A DNA stretch of 64,000 nucleotides from Streptomyces sp. CCM_MD2014 (GTDB taxonomy: Bacteria > Actinomycetota > Actinomycetes > Streptomycetales > Streptomycetaceae): the NCBI RefSeq assembly GCF_000772045.1, contig NZ_CP009754.1, forward strand, positions 6,262,001 to 6,326,000. The letters are read 5' to 3'. Under the pieces are notes generated by a model that saw only the letters and a program-made list of their open reading frames with translations, did not search any database and had not been told where the DNA came from. Positions 17,418 to 27,012 of the stretch are shown here, one piece after another; within the stretch, counting starts at the first letter, position 1; every line of letters starts with the position of its first letter. The position numbers and the translations under genes were made by a program.

Positions 17418-17760
17418 GAGGGGTCATCGTCCGGCGGCGCCCGAGCACGGGCAACCGGTTTTCGCGGCGTGGTCACCGGGCGTCGGCCACCGGCCGGACG
17501 GCGCCGGTCTCCGGCCGGACGGCGCCGGTCGCCGGTCGGACCGCGGCGGCGCGGCCGGCTGCTCGGCCGGGCGGGACGAGCGGTCCCGGAACCGGCGGCG
17601 GGGCGGTTCCGGGCGGCGCGGGGAGCGGAGGGTGACCGGCGATGTGCGGCGGCGGGTTGGTGATCAGCCGGGCGGCGGCGGTGCCGCCCGGAGCCGGCCG
17701 GGCCGGACAGGGGCGCGTGGTCCGGGGCCGGCGGCGGGGCAGCCCGTTCTCCGACGGGGG
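17418..17760. repeat. Intergenic GC-rich repeats with a degenerate copy of the neighbouring gene's 3' end
   Basis: A gap of about 340 bp without a gene. It holds a 21-bp tandem repeat (17492–17512 and 17513–17533, one difference). It also holds a 39-bp segment (17563–17601) that matches 17795–17833, inside the 3' end of the next gene, at all but about 5 positions and in the same orientation. The copy still translates as RRRFRDRSSRPAE against RRRFRDRLSRLAD. It looks like an old partial duplication now decaying. Confidence 0.6.
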
Positions 17761-18375
17761 TCACCACCCCGACGGCGGCGGCGCCGTCAGGTGGTCGGCC
17801 AGGCGGGACAGGCGGTCCCGGAAGCGGCGGCGGCCCCGGGGCGGCGGCACCGCGTTCTCCCCGGCCGACGCGCTGACCAGGTGCTGCACCGTGTCCAGGT
17901 CCAGCTCGGCGCCGTCCGGCACGGTCAGCGTCTCGTGCGCCATCGCCGTCAGCTCCCGCTCGCCCGGCTCCCGGTCGGTGCCCAGCGCCAGCACCGTCGC
18001 ACCCGCCCGGCGGGCGTCGTGCACCCGCTCCAGAAGTCCGGCGCCGGGGTCGTCGGGCGTCACCACCAGCAGCGTCTCCCCGCGCCGGGCCGCCGCCAGC
18101 CGCCCGAGACCGACCGCGAGATGCGCCGGGTCCGAGGGGCGCGCTCCGTGCCGCACCAGCGTGGGCGCCAGCTCCGGCGTCCCCGACCAGGCGGCCTCGT
18201 CCACCAGGTGCGCCGCCAGGTGCCAGGGCTCGTACCCGGGGGTGCCCACCAGCAGCAGACCGCCCCCGTGCGGCACCACCGATCCGCGCAACGCCCCCGC
18301 GAAGGACCGGGTGGCCCCCAGCCACTCGGTCCCGGCGAGCACTTCCCGCAGCAGCGCGACCCGTACGGCGTCCAT
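17761..18375 (-). CDS. Conserved protein with SIS-like fold, function unknown
   Basis: A 204-residue protein. Alternating strands and helices such as GGLLLVGTPGYEPWHLAAHL and GETLLVVTPDDPGAG…RRAGATVLALGT resemble sugar-isomerase (SIS) or Rossmann-like folds, but the classical SIS Ser/Thr phosphate loop is not clear. MDAVRVALL at 18375 is preferred because AGGA lies 8 bases upstream; an in-frame start exists 19 codons earlier. It diverges from npdG and ends in a basic, helical tail whose last 20 codons have a degenerate duplicate downstream. Confidence 0.65.
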   Translation of the reverse strand: MDAVRVALLREVLAGTEWLGATRSFAGALRGSVVPHGGGLLLVGTPGYEPWHLAAHLVDEAAWSGTPELAPTLVRHGARPSDPAHLAVGLGRLAAARRGETLLVVTPDDPGAGLLERVHDARRAGATVLALGTDREPGERELTAMAHETLTVPDGAELDLDTVQHLVSASAGENAVPPPRGRRRFRDRLSRLADHLTAPPPSGW

Positions 18376-18506
18376 GCGGCCGCATCCTGCCGCAGCCGCG
18401 TCCGCGCGGTCCGGCGTTCGCCCCGGATTCACCCGGCCGGGGACCGTCTTCCACCGGGCGGGACCCGTACTCCCGGGCGGGCCGTCGCGGACGTAGGGTC
18501 GCCCCC

Positions 18507-19235
18507 ATGACCTCTACCGACAGTGCGGACAGCGCCGCACAGAAGGCCCCCGCCAAGGCTCCGGCCAAGGATCCCTGGGACCTGCCCGACGTCTCCGGGC
18601 TGGTCGTCGGCGTACTCGGCGGCACGGGGCCCCAGGGCAAGGGCCTCGCCTACCGCCTCGCCAAGGCCGGCCAGAAGGTGATCGTCGGCTCCCGCGCCGC
18701 CGAGCGCGCCGAGGCCGCCGCCGAGGAGATCGGGTACGGCGTCGAGGGCGCCGACAACGCCGAGACCGCCCGCCGCAGCGACGTCGTCATCGTCGCCGTG
18801 CCGTGGGACGGCCACGCCAAGACCCTCGAATCCCTGCGCGCGGAGCTGGCGGGCAAGCTCGTCGTCGACTGCGTCAACCCGCTCGGCTTCGACAAGAAGG
18901 GCGCCTACGCGCTCAAGCCCGACGAGGGCAGCGCCGCCGAGCAGGCCGCCGCCCTGCTGCCGGACAGCCGGGTCGCCGCCGCCTTCCACCACCTCTCGGC
19001 GGTCCTCCTCCAGGACCCGGAGATCGACGAGATCGACACCGACGTGATGGTGCTCGGCGAGGCGCGCGCCGACGTGGAGATCGTGCAGGCCCTCGCGGGC
19101 CGCGTCGCCGGCATGCGCGGCGTCTTCGCCGGGCGGCTGCGCAACGCCCACCAGGTCGAGTCGCTGGTCGCCAACCTGATCTCCGTCAACCGCCGCTACA
19201 AGGCACACGCCGGGCTCCGCGTCACGGACGTATGA
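18507..19235 (+). CDS. npdG: NADPH-dependent F420 reductase (F420:NADP+ oxidoreductase)
   Basis: A 242-residue enzyme that moves hydride between F420 and NADP. The Rossmann motif is VVGVLGGTGPQGKGLAYRLA near residue 33, followed by the NADP-phosphate site SRAAERA and VIVAVPWDGH. The C-terminal FHHLSAVLL and GRLRNAHQVESLVANLISVNR segments are typical of Fno/NpdG. In actinomycetes reduced F420 feeds natural-product and stress enzymes. The N-terminal 25 residues are Ala/Lys-rich. It diverges from the gene at 17761–18375. Confidence 0.93.
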   Translation: MTSTDSADSAAQKAPAKAPAKDPWDLPDVSGLVVGVLGGTGPQGKGLAYRLAKAGQKVIVGSRAAERAEAAAEEIGYGVEGADNAETARRSDVVIVAVPWDGHAKTLESLRAELAGKLVVDCVNPLGFDKKGAYALKPDEGSAAEQAAALLPDSRVAAAFHHLSAVLLQDPEIDEIDTDVMVLGEARADVEIVQALAGRVAGMRGVFAGRLRNAHQVESLVANLISVNRRYKAHAGLRVTDV

Positions 19236-19288
19236 GGCGATGGGGGACACTGGTGGGCATCAGTGTCCCCCCGACAGGAGCCGTTCCC

Positions 19289-19477
19289 ATGCCCCGCCTC
19301 GCCCTCTACGCCCTGGCCTTCTGCGTCCTCGCCGTGGCCGCCGCCGTCGTCTCCTTCGTGCGGGGCGGCATCGTGATCGGCGTCGTGTGGGTGCTGCTGT
19401 CGGGGCTCTCGTCCAACATGTGCTGGTACTACGTCAAGCGCGGCCGGGACGCCCGGCGCGCGTCCGCCGCCTCCTGA
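19289..19477 (+). CDS. Small membrane protein (62 aa)
   Basis: A 62-residue protein with two predicted membrane helices (YALAFCVLAVAAAVVSFV and IVIGVVWVLLSGL) and a basic C-terminus (YYVKRGRDARRA). CAGGAG lies 9 bases before ATG 19289. It follows npdG by 53 bp and is convergent with the M50 protease 6 bp away. It is similar to small uncharacterised streptomycete membrane proteins; function unknown. Confidence 0.75.
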   Translation: MPRLALYALAFCVLAVAAAVVSFVRGGIVIGVVWVLLSGLSSNMCWYYVKRGRDARRASAAS

Positions 19478-19483
19478 GCGGCG

Positions 19484-20281
19484 TCAGCCGCCCGGCGTGC
19501 ACAGCGGGTCGGTCTGCCAGAAGCGGTACAGCTCGAAGCCGCAGTACGTGTCGATCTCGCCGATCCCGAGGCCCCGCAGCAGCGCGTCCACCGCGTCGAA
19601 GAAGACGCCGTTGAGCGCCGGGATCCACAGCAGCGCGAACACCAGCAGCAGCCCGAACGGCGCGAGCGGCTCCACCTGCCGCCGCACGTTGTACGACAGC
19701 CACGGCTCGATCACGCCGTAGCCGTCCAGGCCCGGCACCGGCAGGAAGTTCAGGATCGCGGCCGTGACCTGGAGCAGCGCCAGGAAGGCCAGCGCGAGGC
19801 GGAAGTCGAGCGGCACGCCGTCCAGCGCGTCCAGCCAGAACGGCGCCGTGCACACGACGGCGAACAGCACGTTCGTCAGCGGCCCCGCCGCCGAGATGAG
19901 GCTGTGCCGCCACCGTCCCCTGATCCGCCCGCGCTCGATGAAGACGGCACCGCCGGGCAGCCCGATCCCGCCCATGATCACGAAGAGGACGGGGAGGACG
20001 ATGCTGAGCAGCGCGTGCGTGTACTTCACCGGGTTGAGCGTGAGGTAGCCCTTCGCGCCGACCGAGATGTCGCCGCTGTGCAGCGCGGTGCGGGCGTGCG
20101 CGTACTCGTGCAGGCACAGCGAGACGACCCACGCGGCCGTCACGAACAGGAACACGGCGAGCCCCGGCTGCTCGGCGAACCCGGTCCAGGTGGCCCAGCC
20201 CGTGACCGCGGCGACGGCGACGATCCCGAGGAAGACGGGACTGATCCTCCGGTCACTGGGGCGGGCGGTGGCGGTCGACAT
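19484..20281 (-). CDS. Site-2 protease-like membrane metalloprotease (M50)
   Basis: A 265-residue intramembrane metalloprotease of the compact M50 group, without PDZ or CBS domains. The zinc motif HEYAH (HExxH) lies in TM2 near residue 59, and the third-ligand motif NFLPVPGLDGY (NxxPxPxLDG) near residue 175. Six membrane segments are predicted. Members cut anti-sigma factors or other membrane substrates; the partner cannot be told here. ATG at 20281 diverges from the AfsR-like gene. Confidence 0.88.
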   Translation of the reverse strand: MSTATARPSDRRISPVFLGIVAVAAVTGWATWTGFAEQPGLAVFLFVTAAWVVSLCLHEYAHARTALHSGDISVGAKGYLTLNPVKYTHALLSIVLPVLFVIMGGIGLPGGAVFIERGRIRGRWRHSLISAAGPLTNVLFAVVCTAPFWLDALDGVPLDFRLALAFLALLQVTAAILNFLPVPGLDGYGVIEPWLSYNVRRQVEPLAPFGLLLVFALLWIPALNGVFFDAVDALLRGLGIGEIDTYCGFELYRFWQTDPLCTPGG

Positions 20282-20475
20282 GGAACTCCCTGACTGTCGG
20301 GCCCGCGTGACGGGCACCCGCGGGGTGCGGGACTGCCCGACCGTACCGGGCGCACGGGGGAAACGTCTCGCGGGCGGCGGTCGTTCCGGAGCGGAACGGC
20401 GAGGGGCGGAGGCCGGCCACGCCGCGCGGCCAAAACCCCGTGACCGGCTCCGACGGCAGCAGGGACAATGGGCCC

Positions 20476-23400
20476 GTGCGCTATCGCATCCTCGGCACCA
20501 CACGAGCACTCCGCCCCGACGGCACCGCCGTTCCGCTCGGCGGGGCGCGGCTGCGTGCCCTGCTGACCGTGCTCGCCCTCCGGGCCGGCCGCGCCGTCCC
20601 GGCCGGGCTGCTGGTCGAGGAGGTGTGGAACGGGGAGCCGCCCGCCGACGCACCGGGCGCCCTGCAGGCACTGGTCGGACGGCTGCGCCGCGCGCTGGGC
20701 GCGGAAGCGGTCGCCTCGGCCGACGGCGGCTACCGGCTCACCGCCCCACCGGACGACGTCGACCTGCACCGCTTCGACCGGCTCGCCGGTGAGGGCACCC
20801 GCGCCCTCGCCGACGGCGACCCCGCGAAGGCGGCCGAGGTACTCGACGACGCCCTCGCGCTGTGGCACGGCCCCGTCCTCGCCGACCTGCCCGACCGCAC
20901 CGCGGAGGCGGCCCGCTGGGAGATGCGGCACGTCGACGTCCTGCGCGCCCGCCACACCGCCGCCCTGGACCTCGGACAGGCCGAGCACTCCCTGCCCGAG
21001 CTGACCGCCCTGTGCGACGGCCACCCCCTGGACGAGCCCCTCCAGGCGCTGCGGCTGCGCGCCCTGCGCGACACCGGCCGCGCCGCCGAGGCCCTGGCCG
21101 CCTACGAGGTCGTACGCCACCTCCTCGCCGACCGCCTCGGCACGGACCCGGGCCCGGAGCTGCGGGCCCTCCACGCCGAACTGCTCAGCCCGACGGCCCC
21201 GGCACCCACGACCACGCCACCGGCTCCGGTTCCAGCGCCGGGGTCGGGACCGGCATCCGGCGGCGGCCCGGGTACGGCGTCCGGGGCCGACTCCGGCCCG
21301 GCCCCGGGAGGCGCCGCGGCGCCCGCCCCGGGAAGCGGCCCCGCCACCGAGACGGCACACGGGCCCCACGGCGCGGCGCCTGCCTCCGGCAGGGCAGCCG
21401 TCTCCGGCACCGGACCGGTCTCCGGCACGGCAGCCGCCGCCCGCACGGCGCCCGCGTCCGCCACCGGCCCCGCGTCCGCGCCCGCCACCGGCCCCGCGTC
21501 CGCGACGCCGCCGGAAGCAGCCGCCGGGGTCCCCGCGCCCGCCCCGGAGGGAATCCGCCCCCGGGGCAACCTCCGGGCCCGGCTCACCTCCTTCGTCGGC
21601 CGGGACGGTGACCTGGAGACCCTGCGCGCCGACCTGGCGACCACCCGGCTCGTCACCCTCCTCGGGCCCGGCGGGGCCGGCAAGACCCGGCTGTCGCAGG
21701 AGGCCGCCGAGGGGGCCGGGGACACCGCGCCCGACGGCGTGTGGCTGGCCGAGCTGGCGCCCGTCGACGACCCCGCCGACGTACCGGAGGCCGTCCTGAC
21801 CGCCGTCGGCGCCCGCGAGACCGTGCTCTACCGCGCCGGCGCCGAGGAGATGCGGGCCGTCACCGCCTCCGAGGGACAGGACACCGCCGTCGAGCGGCTC
21901 GTCGAGCACTGCGGCCGGCGCCGCATGCTGATCGTCCTCGACAACTGCGAGCACGTCGTCGAAGCCGCCGCCCGCCTCACCGAGGAACTCCTCGCCCGCT
22001 GCCCCCACCTCACCGTCCTCGCCACCAGCCGCGAACCCCTCGGCGTACCGGGGGAGTCGCTGCGCCCCGTCGAGCCGCTGCCCGAACCCGCCGCGCTGCG
22101 GCTGCTCGCGGACCGGGGCGCCGCCGCCCGCCCCGGCTTCCGCGTCGACGCCGACGAGGAGACCGCCGCCGCCTGCGCCGAGATCTGCCGCCGCCTCGAC
22201 GGACTGCCGCTCGCCATCGAACTGGCCGCAGCCCGGCTCCGGATGCTCACCCCGCGCCAGATCGCCGACCGGCTCGACGACCGCTTCCGCCTGCTCACCT
22301 CCGGCAGCCGCACCGTCCTGCCCCGCCAGCAGACCCTGCGCGCGGTCGTCGACTGGTCCTGGGACCTGCTCGACGAGGACGAACGCGACGTCCTGGGACG
22401 GCTGTCGGTCTTCGCGGGCGGCTGCGACCTCGCCGCCGCCGAGGCCGTGTGCGGGCCCGCCGCGCTGGACGCCCTCGGCTCCCTCGTCGACAAGTCCCTC
22501 GTCGTGGCCACCCCCGTGACCGACCGGAGCGATGGCGACGGCATGCGCTACCGGCTCCTGGAGACCGTCGCCGAGTACGCGGGCGAGCGCCTCGACGAGG
22601 CCGGCACCCGCCCGGCGGCCGCCCGCGCCCACCTCACGTACTACCGCGAACTCGCCCGCACCACCGACCCGTTGCTTCGCGGACCGCAGCAGCTCGCCGC
22701 CATCGAGCGGCTGGAGCGCGAGTACGAGAACCTGCGCACCGCCCTGCGCCACGCCGTCGCCGAGCGCGACGAGCAGGAGGCACTGTGCCTGGCGCTGTCG
22801 TTGGTCTGGTACTGGCAGATGCGCGACCTGCGGGTCGAGGCCCGGAACTGGTTCGCCGAGGTCATGGCGCTCGGCCCGGACCCCTTCGCCGAACCGGTCC
22901 GCCCCGCCCGGCCGCTGTGGGAGCGCTGCACCTCCGCCCCGCCCCCGATGACCGGCGAGGTCCTCGCCGAGGCCCGCCGCGGGGTCCACCTGGCCCACCT
23001 GGCCTGCATGGACACCGAACTGGACGCGTGGCAGAACCCGGCGTCCCAGCGCAAGCTGCGCGTCATCGCGGACACGTACGAGCCGGGAATGCCGCAGACC
23101 TGCTCCAGCCCCGGCCTGCTCTGGTTCTTCGCCGTCATGCTCACCGGCGACATGACCCGGCTGCGCGAGATCATGGACGCCACCCTGCGCACCTGCCGCG
23201 ACACCCCGGGCTACGAGTGGGAGCTGGCCGGCGGCCTGCAGATGCGCGCCCAGATGCTCGCCAACCGCACCGACTGGGCGGGCGACGCGCTCCGCGACGC
23301 CGACGAGTCGCTGGAGATCTACCGCCGCCTCGGCGACGCCTGGGGCATGGCCGAGGCCCTCTCCGGACGTGCCGAGGCCCGCGAGCGCGTCGGCGAGTAC

Positions 23401-24093
23401 GAGCTCGCCGCCGAGGACTACCGGGCCGCCGCGCGGCACGCCGAGCGGCTCGGCGCCCACGCCCAGGTGGACATCCTCGACGCCCGCCTCGGCAGTGTGC
23501 TGCTGGAGGCGGGCGCGTACGAGGAGGGCGAGCGCATCCTGCGCGACGTCATCGAACGCACCCGGGGGACGGGTCACAACGGCGCGATGCCCGCCGCCCG
23601 GCTGTTCCTCGCCGGGCGGCTCGGCACGACCGGGCGGACCGCCGAGGCCGGCGAACAGCTGCGGCTGCTGCGCGAGGAGTTCTCCATCGCCCACTTCGTG
23701 GTCTTCGACGCCTTCATCCTCGCCGCTGAGGCGTGGATCGCCACGCTGGAGGGCCGGCACGAGGAGTGCCTGGCCAAGGTCCGCCGGTCGCTCGAACGGG
23801 CCGAGGACCCGCTGGCGACGGCCATCGCCCCGCACATGCGCTCCGCCTACCTGACCGTCGCCGCGATGGCGATGGCCCGCCTGGGCGACCGGCGCCTGGC
23901 CGAGGACGGGGCGCGCTGCCTGGGCGCCGCCGACGCCCTGCTGCCGCCGGGCCACGTGTCGACGGGCATGGAGCGCGACGCGCGCGAACGGGCCGTCGAG
24001 CGGGTCCGCGAGGCGCTCGGCCCCGAGGCGTACGACGCCGCGTACGCCGAGGGCGGCAGGCTCTCCGCCGGGGAGGCCGCCGCCCTCGTCTGA
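20476..24093 (+). CDS. AfsR/SARP-family regulator with NB-ARC and TPR domains
   Basis: A 1205-residue regulator in three parts. At residues 1–90 is an OmpR-type winged helix (VRYRILGTTRAL…), followed by the bacterial transcriptional activation domain to about 240. A long Ala/Pro/Gly/Thr linker spans about 240–355. The STAND ATPase has Walker A GPGGAGKTR near 400 and the Walker B-like MLIVLDNCEHV near 490, and TPR-like repeats lie in the C-terminal third. Such proteins activate secondary metabolism or act as global regulators. GTG 20476 is chosen. No biosynthetic cluster adjoins it, so a target cannot be named. Confidence 0.9.
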   Translation: MRYRILGTTRALRPDGTAVPLGGARLRALLTVLALRAGRAVPAGLLVEEVWNGEPPADAPGALQALVGRLRRALGAEAVASADGGYRLTAPPDDVDLHRFDRLAGEGTRALADGDPAKAAEVLDDALALWHGPVLADLPDRTAEAARWEMRHVDVLRARHTAALDLGQAEHSLPELTALCDGHPLDEPLQALRLRALRDTGRAAEALAAYEVVRHLLADRLGTDPGPELRALHAELLSPTAPAPTTTPPAPVPAPGSGPASGGGPGTASGADSGPAPGGAAAPAPGSGPATETAHGPHGAAPASGRAAVSGTGPVSGTAAAARTAPASATGPASAPATGPASATPPEAAAGVPAPAPEGIRPRGNLRARLTSFVGRDGDLETLRADLATTRLVTLLGPGGAGKTRLSQEAAEGAGDTAPDGVWLAELAPVDDPADVPEAVLTAVGARETVLYRAGAEEMRAVTASEGQDTAVERLVEHCGRRRMLIVLDNCEHVVEAAARLTEELLARCPHLTVLATSREPLGVPGESLRPVEPLPEPAALRLLADRGAAARPGFRVDADEETAAACAEICRRLDGLPLAIELAAARLRMLTPRQIADRLDDRFRLLTSGSRTVLPRQQTLRAVVDWSWDLLDEDERDVLGRLSVFAGGCDLAAAEAVCGPAALDALGSLVDKSLVVATPVTDRSDGDGMRYRLLETVAEYAGERLDEAGTRPAAARAHLTYYRELARTTDPLLRGPQQLAAIERLEREYENLRTALRHAVAERDEQEALCLALSLVWYWQMRDLRVEARNWFAEVMALGPDPFAEPVRPARPLWERCTSAPPPMTGEVLAEARRGVHLAHLACMDTELDAWQNPASQRKLRVIADTYEPGMPQTCSSPGLLWFFAVMLTGDMTRLREIMDATLRTCRDTPGYEWELAGGLQMRAQMLANRTDWAGDALRDADESLEIYRRLGDAWGMAEALSGRAEARERVGEYELAAEDYRAAARHAERLGAHAQVDILDARLGSVLLEAGAYEEGERILRDVIERTRGTGHNGAMPAARLFLAGRLGTTGRTAEAGEQLRLLREEFSIAHFVVFDAFILAAEAWIATLEGRHEECLAKVRRSLERAEDPLATAIAPHMRSAYLTVAAMAMARLGDRRLAEDGARCLGAADALLPPGHVSTGMERDARERAVERVREALGPEAYDAAYAEGGRLSAGEAAALV

Positions 24094-24125
24094 CCCGCAC
24101 GAGCCGTACGGAGCCCGCGCCACGC

Positions 24126-24953
24126 TCAGGTCTTCGTACGGAACTTGTGGATGGCGACCGGCGCCATCACCGCCGTGATCGCCACCGCCCAGCCGAGCGT
24201 GATCCACAGGTCGTGGGCCACGGGGCCGCCCACCATCAGCCCGCGTGCCGCGTCGGCGAGCGTGGACAGCGGGTTGTAGTCGGTGAAGGACTGCAGCCAG
24301 CCCGGCATCGACTGCGTCGGCGCGAAGATCGACGAGCCGAACTGCAGCGGGAAGAGCACCATGAAGCCCATCGCCTGCACGGACTGCGCGTTCTTCAGGA
24401 CCACGCCCAGGGTGAGGAACACCCACATGATCGACGAGGCGAACACCGCGGACAGACCCACCGCCGCGAACAGCCCGGCCCAGTGGTCGATGTCGAAGCC
24501 GACCAGGACGGCGACGATCATCAGCACCGTGGTGGCGAACAGCATCCGCGCCATCTCGACCGCGATCTTGGCGAAGAGCACCGAGCCGCGCCCGATCGGC
24601 AGCGACCGGAAACGGTCCATGACACCGGAGTTGAAGTCCTGGCTGAAGCCGGTGCCGACCCCCTGGGACAGCGTCATGCTCATCATCGCGATCATGCCGG
24701 GGATCACGTACTGCACATAGCCGTCCTGCCCGCCGCCCAGGGCCTGGCCGATCGACCCGCCGAAGACGTACACGAACAGCAGGGTGAAGACGATCGGCAT
24801 CAGCAGCGCGTCGAACATCGACTCGGGGTCCTGCCGGATCCACAGCAGGTTGCGGCGGACCAGGGCCCCGGTGTGCCGGACGTGCGCGCGCAGCGAGATC
24901 CGCGCGTCGGGGGTGAGGGCGGGAGCGGGCGGGGTGGTGGTGGCGGCGCTCAT
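24126..24953 (-). CDS. ABC-2 type exporter permease (DrrB-like)
   Basis: A 275-residue ABC-2 permease with six membrane segments. It has the family-typical N-terminal region RNLLWIRQDPESMFDALLMPIVFTLLFVYVFGGSIG and the conserved GVMDRFRSLPIGR loop. It pairs with the ATPase encoded at 24950–25981, whose stop overlaps its start by four bases (ATGA). The DrrAB group exports drugs, lipids or daunorubicin-like compounds; the substrate is unknown. It is convergent with the AfsR-like gene. Confidence 0.9.
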   Translation of the reverse strand: MSAATTTPPAPALTPDARISLRAHVRHTGALVRRNLLWIRQDPESMFDALLMPIVFTLLFVYVFGGSIGQALGGGQDGYVQYVIPGMIAMMSMTLSQGVGTGFSQDFNSGVMDRFRSLPIGRGSVLFAKIAVEMARMLFATTVLMIVAVLVGFDIDHWAGLFAAVGLSAVFASSIMWVFLTLGVVLKNAQSVQAMGFMVLFPLQFGSSIFAPTQSMPGWLQSFTDYNPLSTLADAARGLMVGGPVAHDLWITLGWAVAITAVMAPVAIHKFRTKT

Positions 24954-25981
24954 GCGGCGACCTCCTCGCGGGCGTCGTCGGTGGCGGGCGCGGGGTCCTG
25001 CGGGGCACTGGCGCGGTGGCCGGTGAGGGACAGGAAGACCTCGTCCAGGCTGGGCAGTTCGGTGGTGACGGCGGAGACGGTGATGCCGCGCGCGGTGACC
25101 GCGCCGACCACGGCCGTCAGCTGCTCGTCGCTGAGGATCGGCACCAGGACGGCACCGCGCTCGGTGTCCACCGTGGTGTTGGCGAGCCCGGTGATGCCGA
25201 GCTCGTCCAGGTAGGCGGCGAGCGGGCGCAGCTGGAGCGGGTCGGCCGGGCGGACCCGCAGGGTGCGGCCGCCCACCTTGGCCTTCAGCTCCTCGATGCC
25301 GCCGTTCGCGATGACCTTGCCGCGGTCCACGACGGTCAGCTCGGAGGCGAGCTGCTCGGCCTCCTCCATGTACTGGGTGGTCAGCAGCACGGTCACGCCG
25401 TCGCCGACCATGCGCTTGACCTCGTCCCACACCTCGTTGCGGGTGCGCGGGTCAAGGCCGGTGGTGGGCTCGTCCAGGAACAGCACGGCCGGGTGCCCGA
25501 TCATGGAGGCGGCCAGGTCGAGCCGGCGCCGCATGCCGCCGGAGTAGGTGGACGCGGGCCGCTTGCCGGCCTCGGTGAGCGAGAACCGCTCCAGCAGCTC
25601 GTCGGCGCGGGCGCGGGCGTCCCGGCGGGACAGGTCGAGCAGCCGGCCGATCATGTAGAGGTTCTCCCAGCCGGGGAGCTTCTCGTCCACGGAGGCGTAC
25701 TGCCCGGTCAGCCCGATGACCCGGCGCAGCTGCCGCGGCTGCCGCACGACGTCGTACCCGGCGACGTGCGCCTGGCCGGAGTCGGGGGTGATGAGGGTGG
25801 ACAGGATGCGTACGAGGGTGGTCTTGCCGGCGCCGTTCGGTCCGAGCACGCCCATCACGGTGCCCTCGCGCACGTCCAGGTCGACGCCGTCCAGCGCCTT
25901 GGTCTCGCCGTAGTGCTTGACCAGCCCCCGCACGGTGACCGCGCTGTCCGCGGCCCGGGGGATGTCGTCGATTCGCTTCAT
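24950..25981 (-). CDS. ABC exporter ATPase (DrrA-like)
   Basis: A 343-residue ATPase. Walker A is GPNGAGKTT near residue 47, signature YSGGMRRRLDLA near 148, and Walker B VLFLDEPTTGLDP near 170. The C-terminal domain of about 90 residues (DELGITGLANTTVDTERGAV… SLDEVFLSLTGH) is typical of DrrA, where it contacts DrrB. It is the first gene of the pair. ATG 25981 follows a region rich in CCGACAT repeats (26011–26063). An upstream in-frame extension is possible but has no good ribosome site. Confidence 0.92.
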   Translation of the reverse strand: MKRIDDIPRAADSAVTVRGLVKHYGETKALDGVDLDVREGTVMGVLGPNGAGKTTLVRILSTLITPDSGQAHVAGYDVVRQPRQLRRVIGLTGQYASVDEKLPGWENLYMIGRLLDLSRRDARARADELLERFSLTEAGKRPASTYSGGMRRRLDLAASMIGHPAVLFLDEPTTGLDPRTRNEVWDEVKRMVGDGVTVLLTTQYMEEAEQLASELTVVDRGKVIANGGIEELKAKVGGRTLRVRPADPLQLRPLAAYLDELGITGLANTTVDTERGAVLVPILSDEQLTAVVGAVTARGITVSAVTTELPSLDEVFLSLTGHRASAPQDPAPATDDAREEVAA

Positions 25982-26136
25982 GCCCCAGACGATGGCAGCG
26001 GCCACCGACAAAGCACCGACATCCCGCCGACAGGCGTCGCGCGCCACCGACATCCCGCCGACAGCCGGCCCGGGAGCCACTCGGCCCCGCCGACGGGGGA
26101 TGATCGGCGGGGCCGGTGTCGTACCGCGGTGGTCTG

Positions 26137-27012
26137 CTAGTGGACGGAGTGCTCCTCCTGCGGGAACGTCCCGCCGACGACGTCCTCGGCGTACGCCTTC
26201 GCCGCGTCGCCCATGACCTTGCGCAGGTCGGCGTACTGCTTGACGAACTTCGGCACCCGGCCGCCGGTCAGCCCGAGCATGTCGGTCCACACCAGCACCT
26301 GGGCGTCGGTGTCCGGGCCCGCGCCGATCCCGACCGTCGGGATGTGCAGCGTCCGCGTCACCTCGGCGGCCAGCTCGGCCGGCACCAGCTCCAGGACGAC
26401 TGCGAAGGCGCCCGCGTCCTGCACCGCCTTGGCGTCGCGCAGCAGCTGCTGGGCCGCCTCCTCGCCGCGGCCCTGCACCCGGTACCCCATGGAGTTGACG
26501 GACTGCGGGGTGAGGCCGATGTGCGCCATCACGGGGATGCCGGACTCGACGAGCAGCCGGATCTGCTCGTGCGACCGCTCACCGCCCTCCAGCTTGACCG
26601 CCCCGACCCCGGCCTCCTTGACCAGCCGGGTCGCCGAGCGCAGCGCCTGCACCGGGCCCTCCTGGTAGGAGCCGAAGGGCAGGTCGCCCACGATCAGGGC
26701 GCGGCTGGTGCCCCGGATGACCGCGGCCGAGAGCATCGTCATCTCGTCCAGGGTGACGGGCACGGTGGTCTCGTAGCCGAGGTGGCAGTTGCCCGCGGAG
26801 TCCCCGACGAGCATCACGGGGATGCCGGACTCGTCGAAGACGGAGGCGGTCATGGCGTCGTACGCGGTGAGCATGGGCCACTTCTCGCCGCGCTCCTTGG
26901 CGGCGGTGATGTCCCGGACGGTGATACGGCGGTTGATCCTGCCCCCGTACAGCGCCCTGCTCCCGTCGGCGGGGGTGCGCTGCGGCGTCTGGGCAGCCGA
27001 AAGCTGCGTCAT
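26137..27012 (-). CDS. panB: 3-methyl-2-oxobutanoate hydroxymethyltransferase
   Basis: A 291-residue enzyme that adds a hydroxymethyl group from 5,10-methylene-THF to ketoisovalerate, the first pantothenate step. Visible motifs are MLTAYDAMTASVFDESGIP, VGDSAGN (Mg-binding Asp), GDLPFGSY, KLEGG, MAHIGLTPQS, the catalytic Glu in VLELVPAELA, and IGIGAGPDTDAQVLVW. Length is normal, with a 25-residue N-terminal extension. It is monocistronic as far as the sequence shows. Confidence 0.96.
   Translation of the reverse strand: MTQLSAAQTPQRTPADGSRALYGGRINRRITVRDITAAKERGEKWPMLTAYDAMTASVFDESGIPVMLVGDSAGNCHLGYETTVPVTLDEMTMLSAAVIRGTSRALIVGDLPFGSYQEGPVQALRSATRLVKEAGVGAVKLEGGERSHEQIRLLVESGIPVMAHIGLTPQSVNSMGYRVQGRGEEAAQQLLRDAKAVQDAGAFAVVLELVPAELAAEVTRTLHIPTVGIGAGPDTDAQVLVWTDMLGLTGGRVPKFVKQYADLRKVMGDAAKAYAEDVVGGTFPQEEHSVH

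Noticed and set aside
20140-25008. A very long open frame (about 1600 codons) on the minus strand opposite the AfsR-like gene
   Set aside because: It is an antisense shadow produced by the high GC: repetitive Ala/Gly/Arg/Val composition, no domains, and strong AfsR motifs on the other strand.
24126-25981. The DrrAB-like transporter as exporter of the double-glycine peptide at 31985
   Set aside because: It lacks a C39 peptidase domain and lies 6 kb away with unrelated genes between.
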